Of a stretch of 64,000 nucleotides of DNA, positions 54,533-64,000 are shown one piece after another. Every line of letters starts with the position of its first letter. The stretch's first letter is position 1. The stretch spans positions 186,001-250,000 of the forward strand of contig NZ_WNKX01000007.1 of the NCBI RefSeq assembly GCF_009720745.1, given 5' to 3'. Both the position numbers and the translations under genes were made by a program. The notes beneath the pieces are model-generated. The model worked only from the letters and a program-made list of their open reading frames with translations, made no database searches and was not told the DNA's origin. The stretch is from Massilia eburnea (lineage in GTDB: Bacteria; Pseudomonadota; Gammaproteobacteria; Burkholderiales; Burkholderiaceae_D).

Positions 54533-55282
54533 ATGAAATCCTTGCTACGACTGTTTCTGATGGTCACCTTGCTGGTGAACGCAACGTTCGCCCGGGCGTC
54601 GCTCCTGTCGACCATTAACTACTTTTCCTGTGCTCCCAATTGCGCCCCCCTTACCGTCGTCAATACAATTTCCCAAAATGGCAGCGCACTCTCCTTCAGC
54701 AATAGCTACGGGGGCGCCTTTTCCCAGGCTGCCTACGGCACGCTGAAAGCAAGCGTCGACAGCTCGTTCACCGCCTCGCCCAATACCTTCAGCAGCGGTA
54801 GCTCCCTGGCGCAATTCAGCGACTGGATCATGCTGGGCGGGCTCACCGGTCCGCAAATGGTGACCTTTGTCCTGCATACGGATGGCGCGCTGGGCGGCAC
54901 CGGTGAATCGACAAATGGGACGGCGGCCAGCATGTCGATCACACTGGACGTGAACGGACAGCAGGTGGCGATCGTCGCCGACTATTTCGGAGGCCTGCTG
55001 GCAAGTGCTCCGCAAGGCGGCCTGAGCGGAACATTCGCACTCGATTATGGAACGCAAATCAGCCTCGGCGCGCTGCTGCAAGTCAGCGGCAGCTTAGGCG
55101 GCTTTGCGCACTTCGGGAATACCGTGAGCCTCGAAATCTTCGCCCCCCAGGGCACGTCACTCATATCCGGCTCAGGAACGGAATACCGTTTGGCCACGAT
55201 TCCCGAGCCAGGCACATGCGCGCTGCTGTTGCTGGGCCTATTCTCCTTGCTGGCAGCACGCAATCGATATCGGCGATGCTGA
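54533..55282 (+). CDS. PEP-CTERM sorting-domain exported protein
   Basis: A 249-residue protein with signal peptide (MKSLLRLFLMVTLLVNATFARA) and a PEP-CTERM tail: IPEPGTCALLLLGLFSLLAA followed by basic RNRYRRC. Exosortase would cut at the PEP motif; no exosortase gene is in the window. The middle is a Ser/Gly/Thr-rich beta-type domain without a recognised fold. GGAAGGGGC precedes the ATG. Confidence 0.87.
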   Translation: MKSLLRLFLMVTLLVNATFARASLLSTINYFSCAPNCAPLTVVNTISQNGSALSFSNSYGGAFSQAAYGTLKASVDSSFTASPNTFSSGSSLAQFSDWIMLGGLTGPQMVTFVLHTDGALGGTGESTNGTAASMSITLDVNGQQVAIVADYFGGLLASAPQGGLSGTFALDYGTQISLGALLQVSGSLGGFAHFGNTVSLEIFAPQGTSLISGSGTEYRLATIPEPGTCALLLLGLFSLLAARNRYRRC

Positions 55283-55291
55283 TGGTATGAT

Positions 55292-55319
55292 CGGAATTTC
55301 ATATCAACAAGAAATTCCG
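55292..55319. promoter_or_regulatory. Perfect inverted repeat just upstream of the HerA-like gene
   Basis: CGGAATTTC (55292-55300) and GAAATTCCG (55311-55319) are perfect 9-base arms around a 10-base centre, ending five bases before the start codon. It could be an operator or an mRNA hairpin that covers the translation start. No other ribosome-binding site is obvious before the ATG. Confidence 0.55.
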
Positions 55320-55324
55320 CCAAG

Positions 55325-56869
55325 ATGAGCACTGCCCTGCCGATTGCACAAACCGAAGCACAGACCCTCGACCTGCTGTCCAACCTGGTGAACCGCCACG
55401 GCTGCATCACCGGCGCCACCGGCACCGGCAAGACCGTCACATTGCAGCGCATGGCGCAGTCCCTGTCCGACATCGGCGTGCCGGTCTTCATGGCCGACAT
55501 CAAGGGCGACCTGTCCGGCATGGCCAAGCCTGGCGTGCTGGGCGAGAAAATGGCCAAGCGCCTGGAAGCGCTGAAAATCGAAACGCCGCAATGGGCCGGC
55601 TGTCCCGTGACTTTCTGGGACGTCTTCGGTGAGCAAGGCCACCCGGTGCGTGCCACCGTCTCCGACCTCGGCCCCACCCTGCTGGCGCGCATGCTGAATT
55701 TGAACGACACCCAGGAAGGCGTGCTGCAACTGGTGTTCAAGATCGCCGACGATAACGGACTGCTGCTGCTCGACACCAAGGACCTGCGCGCCATGCTGCA
55801 GCATGTGGGCGACAACGCGGCCGACTACAAGACCAGCTACGGCAACGTCAGTGCGGCCAGCATCGGCGCCATCCAGCGCGGCCTGCTGACGATTGAGGAG
55901 CAAGGCGGCGCCCACTTCTTCGGCGAGCCGATGCTGAATATCGACGACCTGCTGCAAACCGATGCAGCAGGCAAAGGCGTGGTCAATATCCTCGCCGCAG
56001 ACAAGCTGATGAACGCGCCCCGCATCTACGCGGTGTTCCTGCTCTGGATGCTGTCCGAGCTGTTTGAGAACCTGCCGGAAGTTGGCGACCTCGATAAGCC
56101 CAAGCTGGTGTTCTTCTTTGACGAAGCCCACCTGCTGTTCGCCGAAGCGCCGAAAGCACTGCTGCAAAAGATCGAACAAGTGGTGCGCCTGATCCGCTCC
56201 AAGGGCGTCGGCGTCTACTTCATCACCCAGAATCCGCTCGACATTCCGGAGACTGTACTCGGCCAGCTGGGCAACCGCGTGCAGCACGCCCTGCGCGCCT
56301 ATACGCCGCGCGACCAGAAGGCCGTGAAATCGGCGGCAGAAACCTTCCGCCCGAACCCAGCCCTCGACGTGGCGCAGGTGATCACCGAGCTTGGCGTGGG
56401 GGAAGCGCTGGTCTCCTTCCTCGACGAGAAAGGCACACCGCAAATCGTGCAGCGCGCTTTCGTGCTGCCACCGGCATCCCAACTGGGTCCGATCACTCCA
56501 GCCGAGCGCCAGGCCGCGCGCGACAACTCCATCGTGGCAGGCGTGTACGAAAAAGCGGTCGACCGCGAATCGGCCTACGAAAAGCTGACCGGCCGCGTGG
56601 CCAATGCAGGCAAGGCGCCCGCCGACGCCCCGGCGCCAAGCGCCCCCGCGCCTGGCCCACTCGGGCGCGCGCCAGCGCCGGCTCCTGCACCGGCGGACAG
56701 CGGCGGCTCCATCTTCGGCGACGTGCTGGGGGGAATATTCGGCAGCGGCAGCAGCAAGCGCGACAGCGCCGTGCAGGCGATGGTCAAATCCGCCGCGCGC
56801 AGCATCGGCTCACAGGTGGGCCGCGAAATCATTCGCGGTGTGCTCGGTTCCATCCTGAAAAGCCGTTGA
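55325..56869 (+). CDS. HerA-like (DUF853) ATPase
   Basis: The 514-residue protein has the Walker [21 protein letters not shown], Walker [20 protein letters not shown] and [39 protein letters not shown]. These are typical of the DUF853/helicase HerA-like family, whose function in bacteria is unclear. A low-complexity Ala/Pro linker (near residues 430-460) leads to a Gly/Ser-rich C-terminus ([16 protein letters not shown]). The neighbouring thioesterase gene follows. Confidence 0.9.
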   Translation: MSTALPIAQTEAQTLDLLSNLVNRHGCITGATGTGKTVTLQRMAQSLSDIGVPVFMADIKGDLSGMAKPGVLGEKMAKRLEALKIETPQWAGCPVTFWDVFGEQGHPVRATVSDLGPTLLARMLNLNDTQEGVLQLVFKIADDNGLLLLDTKDLRAMLQHVGDNAADYKTSYGNVSAASIGAIQRGLLTIEEQGGAHFFGEPMLNIDDLLQTDAAGKGVVNILAADKLMNAPRIYAVFLLWMLSELFENLPEVGDLDKPKLVFFFDEAHLLFAEAPKALLQKIEQVVRLIRSKGVGVYFITQNPLDIPETVLGQLGNRVQHALRAYTPRDQKAVKSAAETFRPNPALDVAQVITELGVGEALVSFLDEKGTPQIVQRAFVLPPASQLGPITPAERQAARDNSIVAGVYEKAVDRESAYEKLTGRVANAGKAPADAPAPSAPAPGPLGRAPAPAPAPADSGGSIFGDVLGGIFGSGSSKRDSAVQAMVKSAARSIGSQVGREIIRGVLGSILKSR

Positions 56870-56915
56870 GCATGCGCGCAGCCTTGCTGCTTTGCCCGGC
56901 CGAGGGGCCACGGCG

Positions 56916-57350
56916 ATGACCTGGGATCGCCCCAACCCGTTCATCTTGCCGGTACGGCCGCAAGCGGCTGATATCGATGGCCTGGACCACACCAATAATG
57001 CCGTCTATGTCCGCTGGTGCCAGGATGCCGGCTGGGCGCATTCGCACGCACTCGGCCTGACACTGGCCGACTACAAGCGCCTGGATCGCGGCATGGCGAT
57101 CCGGCGCAGCGAGTTCGATTACATCTTCGCGACCGATGAGGGCGAAGCGCTGTTGCTCGGCACCTGGCTCACGGCTGGCGATAGCCCGCTATCCATGCAG
57201 CGCCACTTCCAGCTGGTGCGGGAGCACGACAGCACCACTGTGCTGCGCGCTCGATGGGAGCTGGTGTGCATTGAACTTTCCACCGGCCGCCCCAAACGCC
57301 TGCCGCCAGAATTCAGCGACATCTACGTCCCCGCGTTCAGCACCCTGTAG
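56916..57350 (+). CDS. Hotdog-fold acyl-CoA thioesterase (4HBT type)
   Basis: The 144-residue protein has the hotdog signature DGLDHTNNAVYVRWCQDAGWAH. In it the Asp/His of the 4HBT group is present as DHTNN. RRSEFDYIFATDEGEALLLGTWLT and RPKRLPPEFSDIYVPAF follow. The family hydrolyses acyl-CoA thioesters; the substrate is unknown. GAGGGG lies 8 bases before the ATG at 56916; the longer frame start at 56892 is less likely. Confidence 0.87.
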   Translation: MTWDRPNPFILPVRPQAADIDGLDHTNNAVYVRWCQDAGWAHSHALGLTLADYKRLDRGMAIRRSEFDYIFATDEGEALLLGTWLTAGDSPLSMQRHFQLVREHDSTTVLRARWELVCIELSTGRPKRLPPEFSDIYVPAFSTL

Positions 57351-57380
57351 CCAGCGACTGCGGCACGGGCTCCGCCGCCC

Positions 57381-57422
57381 AAAAAAGCAAGCGCCGCTTG
57401 CCATTGCTGGCAAGCGGCGCTT
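57381..57422 (-). terminator. Intrinsic terminator of the TonB receptor gene
   Basis: A 15-base perfect stem (57389-57403 paired with 57408-57422, loop of four) is followed on the minus strand by GC and six T residues (57381-57386 read as A on plus). It lies 19 bases after the receptor stop. The plus-strand direction has no T-run after it. Confidence 0.9.
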
Positions 57423-57440
57423 GTGTTCAAGCCCTACGAA

Positions 57441-60287
57441 TCAGAACTTGTAGTTGGCGCCGATGTTGAAGAAGCGGCCAACTGCGCCCGACTGGTGCAG
57501 GGCTGGGTTGTAGAAGGTCGACGCTGCGCTGCCGTAGGTCTGGAAGTCCAGCGGCGCCTGCTTGTTGAACAGGTTCAGGATCGAACCGCTCAGGGTCCAG
57601 CGGTCGGTCAGCTTGTACGACGCGCTCAGGTCGAACGTGCTGAATGCTTTCACGCGGCAGAACTCTTGCGGTGCATTGGCAAAGGCGCCGCTGCCGAAGG
57701 CAATTGCGTCCTTACAGGTCTGTGCCGAGCCATTCGACGGGTCGGTCACGCTGTAGCCGGACACCCAGTTCAAGGTGCCGGTCACGTTCAGAGGACCATT
57801 GTCAAAGCCAAGGATCAGCTGTGCGCGATCGCGTGGGTTGCCGGTGTCGCCCGACACGCCGGAAGGACCGTGGGTGCCAGCCAGTTCGATTGCATCGCCG
57901 CCCGCAGTACCCTGCTTGTAGCTGAACATATGCGACTCGATCAGCTCCGCAGTGATCTTGCCAACGCCTGCCACATTGAAGCGGAAGCGCATGTCGATGT
58001 CCAGGCCACGGGTGGTGGTGAACAGCGCGTTCTCATACGGATATGGCGCGAACAGCATATTGCCCACTGCCGGCGTGTTGGTGCCCAGCGTGCCGTCCGG
58101 CAGTACGTAAGGCTGCGCAACCGGCGTGGCGGCGCGCACCACGAATGGCATCGCATCGTAGCCCGGATCGCTGTAGGCGCTGATGATCTGGTTGTCGACG
58201 CGGATATGGTAGTAGTCCGCCGACAGGTTGAACATCTTGTTCGGCTCGAAAATCATGCCCAGGGTGTAGGACTTGGATTTCTCAGGCTTCAGGTTCTTGC
58301 CAGGCATCTGCACGCCGCCCAGGGCCACGTTACATTGCTGCGGGTAGTTGCCAGGAACCGTGGTCTTGTCGTCGCCAGGGTTGGCGCACAGGACCGGGTC
58401 GTCGGTGCCGTTGGCGGCGAAGAAGCTGCCGGTGTTGCCGGATTCCGCCGGGTTAGGCGCACGGAAGCCCTTGGTGTAGGTACCGCGCAGGGTCAGCTCC
58501 TTGATCGGCACGTACTTGAAGCCAGCCTTTGGCGTGGTCGAATTGGCGACGCCTTGAACATGGTCATAACGCAGCGAGGCGTCCAGTTCCAGGTTCTTCA
58601 GCACCGGCGCCACCAGTTCGGCGTAGGTAGCCGCGATTTTCTGGTTGCCGATGGCCCAGGCGTTGTTGCCAGCCTGGGTACCCTGTTCCACTGCGTCCGG
58701 CGCAACTGCGTCGAGCTTGCGGTAGGTGTATTCCGCGCCCAGGCCCAATGCCAGCGCACCGCCCTGCAGGGTTGCCAGTTCGCGCGAACCGCGCAGGCTG
58801 ACGAAGGACAGTTCGCTGGTGGACTTGCTGCGCATCGTCGGGGCAATGAACTGGCGCAGGGCCGGATCATTGCCGGAAGCCGCGGCGCCAACCAGGTAAG
58901 GGTGTACCGGATCGTTGAAGGCAGCCTGCAGGTTGGCCATGTTGAAGTTGCCGTCAACGTCCTGCTTGACGGTGTTCTTGCTGTAGCCGATCGAAGCGGT
59001 CAGATCCCAGTCGCCCAGGGTGCCGGTGACGTCGCCGACGAAGCGCACGGTGTCCGACTTCAGGCCGGTGCGGGTACCGCCCAGTTCAGGGAAGTTGTAC
59101 TGCAGCAGCTGCGGCGCGCCGGTGGTGTTGCCCGGATAGGTGGCCGGAACGGTCAGCAGCAGCGGGCCGGCCAGCGGCGTCGCCACCGGAATCGGATAGT
59201 GCGGGCCAAACTGCAGGCCGGTCAGGCCGCCGGCAACCGCGAGGGAGTTGGCATAACGGCCCAGCTGTTCGGCATCGGAACGGAAGTAGGAACCTTTCAG
59301 GTTCAGCTTCCAGTCGCCGCCCAGCTTCTGCACGAAGGAGCCGATGACGTTGATGTTCTTGGTCTCGGGCTGCAGTTCCAGGTCGTTGTCGTGGTAGGCG
59401 CACTGCTTGGCGTCCAGCATGGCCTGGTTACAGCCTGGCAGGAAGCCGGAGATTTCGCCCGTGTTCGGGTCGACCAGGTAGCCGGTCAGGGAACCTGGCT
59501 GGCCGCCGTTGGAAGGCGTTGGCACGCCGCGCGTACGATCGCGGCCGCCCAGTGCGGTCCAATCGGTGCGGGTGAAGTCCTTGCCCAGGCGATCGGTCAC
59601 CAGGATCTTGTTCTGCTTGCGGTATTCGACCGCAATGTAGGTGTTGTGGCCGTCCGCATCCAGGTCGCCCCAGCCATAGATGCCGGAGACGTGGGCCGTC
59701 TTGCCGTCGTGGTGCGAGGATTCGCCGCCTTCGGCCGTGATGCTGCCGCCGACCATGCTCTTCTTCAGGATCACGTTGACCACGCCGGCCACCGCATCGG
59801 AGCCGTACACGGAAGACGCGCCATCTTTCAGGATCTCGATGCGTTCGATCGCTTCGAACGGGATCTGGCTGATGTCGACGAAGCTGCGCTGGCCGTCATC
59901 GGACAACGCGTAAGGCGCCATGCGGTGGCCGTCGATCAGCACCAGGGTGGCGCCCACGGACAGGCCGCGCAGCGAGATGCCGCTGGCGCCGCCGGCGAAG
60001 GCGCCGCTGAATGCTTGCGACAGCGTACCCTGGCCGTTGGCCGTCACGTTGCGCAGCACTTCGGAAACGGAGGTATAGCCGGAAGCCTTCAAATCCTGTG
60101 CGGTCAGCACTTGCACAGGGCTTGGCGTCTCCTTGTCGGTACGGCGGATGTTCGAGCCGGTGATTTCCACACGCTGGATCGGTTGCGAAGCTTCCGGTCC
60201 GGAGGTGGTTTGCGCCTGGACTGCCGGCGCGAAGGCCAGGGTGCCAAGGGCCAGGTGGACTGCGAGGGGCAATACTTTGTGCTTCAT
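57441..60287 (-). CDS. TonB-dependent outer-membrane receptor
   Basis: A 948-residue receptor with signal peptide ending FAPAVQAQ. The plug begins QRVEITGSNIRRTDKETPSPVQV, with SLRGLSVGATLVLIDGHRM and ERIEILKDGASSVYGSDAVAGVVN. The C-terminal beta-barrel ends RFFNIGANYKF with the terminal Phe. The sequence matches the large TonB receptors with 'TGSNIRR' starts. The substrate is unknown. GGAG eight bases before the ATG favours 60287 over 60302. A strong terminator follows. No companion transporter is nearby. Confidence 0.93.
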   Translation of the reverse strand: MKHKVLPLAVHLALGTLAFAPAVQAQTTSGPEASQPIQRVEITGSNIRRTDKETPSPVQVLTAQDLKASGYTSVSEVLRNVTANGQGTLSQAFSGAFAGGASGISLRGLSVGATLVLIDGHRMAPYALSDDGQRSFVDISQIPFEAIERIEILKDGASSVYGSDAVAGVVNVILKKSMVGGSITAEGGESSHHDGKTAHVSGIYGWGDLDADGHNTYIAVEYRKQNKILVTDRLGKDFTRTDWTALGGRDRTRGVPTPSNGGQPGSLTGYLVDPNTGEISGFLPGCNQAMLDAKQCAYHDNDLELQPETKNINVIGSFVQKLGGDWKLNLKGSYFRSDAEQLGRYANSLAVAGGLTGLQFGPHYPIPVATPLAGPLLLTVPATYPGNTTGAPQLLQYNFPELGGTRTGLKSDTVRFVGDVTGTLGDWDLTASIGYSKNTVKQDVDGNFNMANLQAAFNDPVHPYLVGAAASGNDPALRQFIAPTMRSKSTSELSFVSLRGSRELATLQGGALALGLGAEYTYRKLDAVAPDAVEQGTQAGNNAWAIGNQKIAATYAELVAPVLKNLELDASLRYDHVQGVANSTTPKAGFKYVPIKELTLRGTYTKGFRAPNPAESGNTGSFFAANGTDDPVLCANPGDDKTTVPGNYPQQCNVALGGVQMPGKNLKPEKSKSYTLGMIFEPNKMFNLSADYYHIRVDNQIISAYSDPGYDAMPFVVRAATPVAQPYVLPDGTLGTNTPAVGNMLFAPYPYENALFTTTRGLDIDMRFRFNVAGVGKITAELIESHMFSYKQGTAGGDAIELAGTHGPSGVSGDTGNPRDRAQLILGFDNGPLNVTGTLNWVSGYSVTDPSNGSAQTCKDAIAFGSGAFANAPQEFCRVKAFSTFDLSASYKLTDRWTLSGSILNLFNKQAPLDFQTYGSAASTFYNPALHQSGAVGRFFNIGANYKF

Positions 60288-60525
60288 TCTGATGATCTCC
60301 ATGAGGATGAGGCGATCATCAGATCACTTTCGATATCTAATCGTCAATTAGAAACTTTATAATGTTGCCCCATTTCCACAAAATTACAACTGGTTACAAG
60401 TGACTACTTTTCCGCACTTGACCTATTGCCCTCGCGAGCTGCCGGAACGACGACGCTTCCCCGCGAAGCAGGCAAGCGGGAACAGGGCCAGCGCGGCACA
60501 CAAACGCACAAACAGCATCATCGCT
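60288..60525. other. Gap upstream of the TonB receptor
   Basis: About 240 bases without a gene, between the receptor start and the end of the next minus-strand gene. The part next to the receptor is AT-rich (CTTTATAATG near 60354), a likely promoter region, but I cannot place hexamers with confidence. The rest has no visible feature. Confidence 0.5.
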
Positions 60526-61404
60526 TCAGAACTCCACCTCAAAATAGACCGGCGCCCGGTGCTGCTCCGCCCAGTGCAGGATGGCGCGCACTTCCTCCAG
60601 CGCAGCCAGCGTGGCCTTCTTGGCCGGCAGCTTTTTTGCCGTTGCGTCGATTGCAGCGAGCAGTCCGTCGACCGCTTTCAGCACTTCCACAGCCGGCGCG
60701 CCGTCCTGTGCTGCCTGGCCGTCGATACCAACGTACTTTGACAGCGCAGGAAGGCCCGCCTCCTCGCTGATCGCCTCGAGCTTGCTCCAGGCGCGGCCCA
60801 GCGCACCCGCATCCATGTCCGGCTGCAGCGGGCACGCCGGCTGCGCAACCAGCCACATTGGCATGCCCGCCGAGCGGAACATTTTGGCAGCCTCGCGCCG
60901 GCGCTCCATCAGCTTGGCGTTGAAAGCGGGATCGGCGATCGCCGCGATCCATTCATTGGCGAAGGCCTCCTCCAGCTTGCGCATGCGCCGGACGTCGTCG
61001 ACAACATCGGCCGGGAAAGCGCTGATGCTGCTGCGTTGCGAGACGATGCCCCAGCCAAAATGCGACATCCCATGCGCTTTCAGCACGCCCATGGCGCCGT
61101 CCTGCTTTGCGTAATACTCGTTGACCGTCTTGTCGATCTCCTTGCTGCTCTGGCCCATTGCATTGATGGCCTTTACCTTGGCATCGCTGAAAAACTCCCC
61201 CCGCGCATGACGACGGGCGATCATCAGTTCATTGTGGGCTTCACGCTCGGCCTGCAATTGTTCGCGCAACGCCAGCAGGCGCTCGATAGCAGCGCGTTCG
61301 GCGTCGGAGGCGGCGCGGGACAGCGCCATCTCCAATGCGCGTCGCTCCAGTTCTTTGGAGCGCGATAAGTTGATCTTTGCTTCTGTCCTGGGTGGTGTCG
61401 TCAT
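60526..61404 (-). CDS. Hypothetical coiled-coil-type protein
   Basis: The 292-residue protein starts MTTPPRTEAKINLSRSKELERRALEMA, is helical and charged in the first 90 residues (AAIERLLALREQLQAEREAHNELM, coiled-coil like), and ends HWAEQHRAPVYFEVEF. There is no signal peptide or known motif. The start at 61404 is chosen because the frame upstream of it overlaps the divergent promoter of the arsC-like gene. Function unknown. Confidence 0.65.
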   Translation of the reverse strand: MTTPPRTEAKINLSRSKELERRALEMALSRAASDAERAAIERLLALREQLQAEREAHNELMIARRHARGEFFSDAKVKAINAMGQSSKEIDKTVNEYYAKQDGAMGVLKAHGMSHFGWGIVSQRSSISAFPADVVDDVRRMRKLEEAFANEWIAAIADPAFNAKLMERRREAAKMFRSAGMPMWLVAQPACPLQPDMDAGALGRAWSKLEAISEEAGLPALSKYVGIDGQAAQDGAPAVEVLKAVDGLLAAIDATAKKLPAKKATLAALEEVRAILHWAEQHRAPVYFEVEF

Positions 61405-61439
61405 GCCGCTGATCCGTTGGTGACTTCCGGAAACATTAG

Positions 61440-63011
<1,572 letters not shown>

Positions 63012-63021
63012 GAAAAACATT

Positions 63022-63912
63022 ATGGATACCACCCTGTACACCACCCCGCGCGACCTGATTCGCCACGCAGTCACCCGCTTCAACAAGGCCAAGCTGTTCT
63101 TCGGCCATGGCAGCGCCGAGGCTTACGATGAAGCGGCCTACCTGACGCTGCACACCCTGGCCTTGCCGCTGGACCGCCTGGAGCCGTTCATGGACGCGCG
63201 CCTGCAGCCGGAAGAAGTGGCCGAAGTGCTGGCCGTGATCGAGCGCCGCGCCAACGAGCGCGTACCGGCTGCCTACATCACCAACGAGGCATGGCTGGGC
63301 ACCTACAACTTCTACGTCGACGAGCGCACCATCGTGCCGCGCTCCTATATCGCAGAACTGATTCCTTCCTACTTCGCGCCGTGGGTCAATGATGCGGACA
63401 ACGTGTCGAACATCCTGGAACTGTGCACGGGGTCGGGCTGCCTGGCCATCATGATGGCGGACGCCTTCCCGGATGCTGTGGTGGATGCAGTCGATATCTC
63501 TGGCGATGCGCTGGAAGTGGCGCGCAGGAACGTCGACACCTACAAGCTGAATGACCGCGTGAACCTGATCCAGTCGGACCTGTACGCCAACGTCCCGGCG
63601 GGCAAGAAGTATGACCTGATCATCAGCAACCCGCCGTATGTGAATTCTTCGTCGATGGCCAAGCTGCCGCAGGAATACCTGCACGAGCCGCAGATCGCCC
63701 TGGACGGCGGCGCGGACGGCATGGACCTGGTGCGCAAGATCGTTGCCGGTGCGGCTGAACGTTTGACCGATGACGGTTTGCTGATCGTTGAAATCGGCAA
63801 TGAGAAAGAGTTTGCGGAGGCAGCCTTTGGCGAACTGGGGCTGACCTGGCTGACGACCAGCCAGGGCGATGATATGGTGTTCCTGCTGACTGCTGACCAA
63901 CTGAAAATCTAA
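63022..63912 (+). CDS. prmB: Ribosomal protein L3 glutamine methyltransferase PrmB
   Basis: The 296-residue class I methyltransferase has the SAM motif ILELCTGSGCLAIMMADAFPDA and the NPPY catalytic loop in DLIISNPPYVNSSSMAKLP, which binds the substrate Gln side chain. The N-terminal domain begins TLYTTPRDLIRHAVTRFNKAKLFFGHG, typical of PrmB rather than PrmC. It modifies Gln in ribosomal protein L3. It lies immediately downstream of dapE, as in related genomes. Confidence 0.95.
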   Translation: MDTTLYTTPRDLIRHAVTRFNKAKLFFGHGSAEAYDEAAYLTLHTLALPLDRLEPFMDARLQPEEVAEVLAVIERRANERVPAAYITNEAWLGTYNFYVDERTIVPRSYIAELIPSYFAPWVNDADNVSNILELCTGSGCLAIMMADAFPDAVVDAVDISGDALEVARRNVDTYKLNDRVNLIQSDLYANVPAGKKYDLIISNPPYVNSSSMAKLPQEYLHEPQIALDGGADGMDLVRKIVAGAAERLTDDGLLIVEIGNEKEFAEAAFGELGLTWLTTSQGDDMVFLLTADQLKI

Positions 63913-64000
63913 ACCCGGCAAAGCGGGGTCAGACCCAAGGGTCAAGCCCTGTCTGTGCCACTGTCCGCGGCTTCGGCATAGCCGGGGTCTGACCCTTGGG
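63910..64000. repeat. Palindromic repeat element C after prmB, cut by window end
   Basis: It begins at the prmB stop: AAACCCGGCAAAGCGGGGTC then AGACCCAAGGGTC on the left side, and GGGGTCTGACCCTTGGG at the window end as the start of the right arm. It is the same family as elements A and B, with GGGTCAGACCC and GGGTCTGACCC words. The right arm is truncated by the window. Confidence 0.82.

Noticed and set aside
57423..60362. Long plus-strand frame opposite the TonB receptor
   Set aside because: Receptor on the minus strand has signal peptide, plug and barrel; the opposite frame has no motif.

Overview
The window is a GC-rich, densely coded bacterial chromosome segment. Its gene content and style suggest an Oxalobacteraceae betaproteobacterium (Massilia, Duganella or Janthinobacterium type). 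The pointers are a Tad/Flp pilus locus, a PEP-CTERM protein, a dapC-dapD / arsC-like-dapE-prmB lysine cluster of Burkholderiales type, and interspersed palindromes built from GGGTCTGACCC-type words. This placement is inference from gene content; no rRNA or other taxonomic marker is present. I saw no tRNA, rRNA, CRISPR array or transposase.

Layout. (1) 1-11.5 kb: a one-directional Tad/Flp type IVb pilus operon (CpaB, secretin, small lipoprotein, TadG-like, two TadE-like, TadZ, TadA, TadB, TadC, TadD-like TPR lipoprotein with a LytR_C-like tail). It is followed at 11.5-13.6 kb by a lower-GC Ig-like (Big_1) lipoprotein with an EF-hand-like loop. (2) 13.7-19 kb: an amino-acid/PLP module with a MocR regulator, divergent threonine-dehydratase-like enzyme, EamA exporter, RidA and a class I/II aminotransferase. 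(3) 19-22.2 kb: two tandem family I.5-like lipases and a short membrane-anchored protein resembling the C-terminal end of lipase foldases. (4) 22.2-24.6 kb: an extracellular solute-binding protein and a response regulator-PAS-GGDEF cyclase. (5) 24.7-30.6 kb: FGGY kinase, GlpD-like dehydrogenase and AGPS-like FAD oxidase in one operon, with a divergent AraC regulator. (6) 30.6-35.9 kb: small exported proteins, a LysR-P450 pair divergent from an exported YcaC-like hydrolase and a cytochrome c, then a rhodanese. (7) 35.9-41.2 kb: an M16 protease, and a permease-MCE-lipoprotein set lacking an adjacent ATPase. (8) 41.4-49.3 kb: RhlE-type helicase, M19 dipeptidase-like protein, a MerR-controlled divergent cluster, VOC proteins, a Mut7-C protein and a DUF4153 membrane protein. 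(9) 49.4-63.9 kb: dapC-dapD, pilU, an inserted TPR gene, PEP-CTERM protein, HerA-like ATPase, thioesterase, TonB receptor, hypothetical protein, arsC-like gene, dapE and prmB.

Two kinds of structure stand out beyond the genes. First, at least three related long inverted repeats (16.24, 51.41 and 63.91 kb) and two differently worded but similarly built ones (24.59, 41.26 kb) sit at gene ends; one lies in frame inside the start of a transporter gene. Second, the last 27 sense codons of pilU recur 1.7 kb downstream with only synonymous differences, bracketing a compositionally foreign TPR gene. This looks like a scar of DNA acquisition at the pilU 3' end. Several regulatory sites can be read directly: a MerR-type spacer operator, a LysR-type dyad, a possible sigma-54 promoter before the PEP-CTERM gene, and a strong terminator after the TonB receptor.
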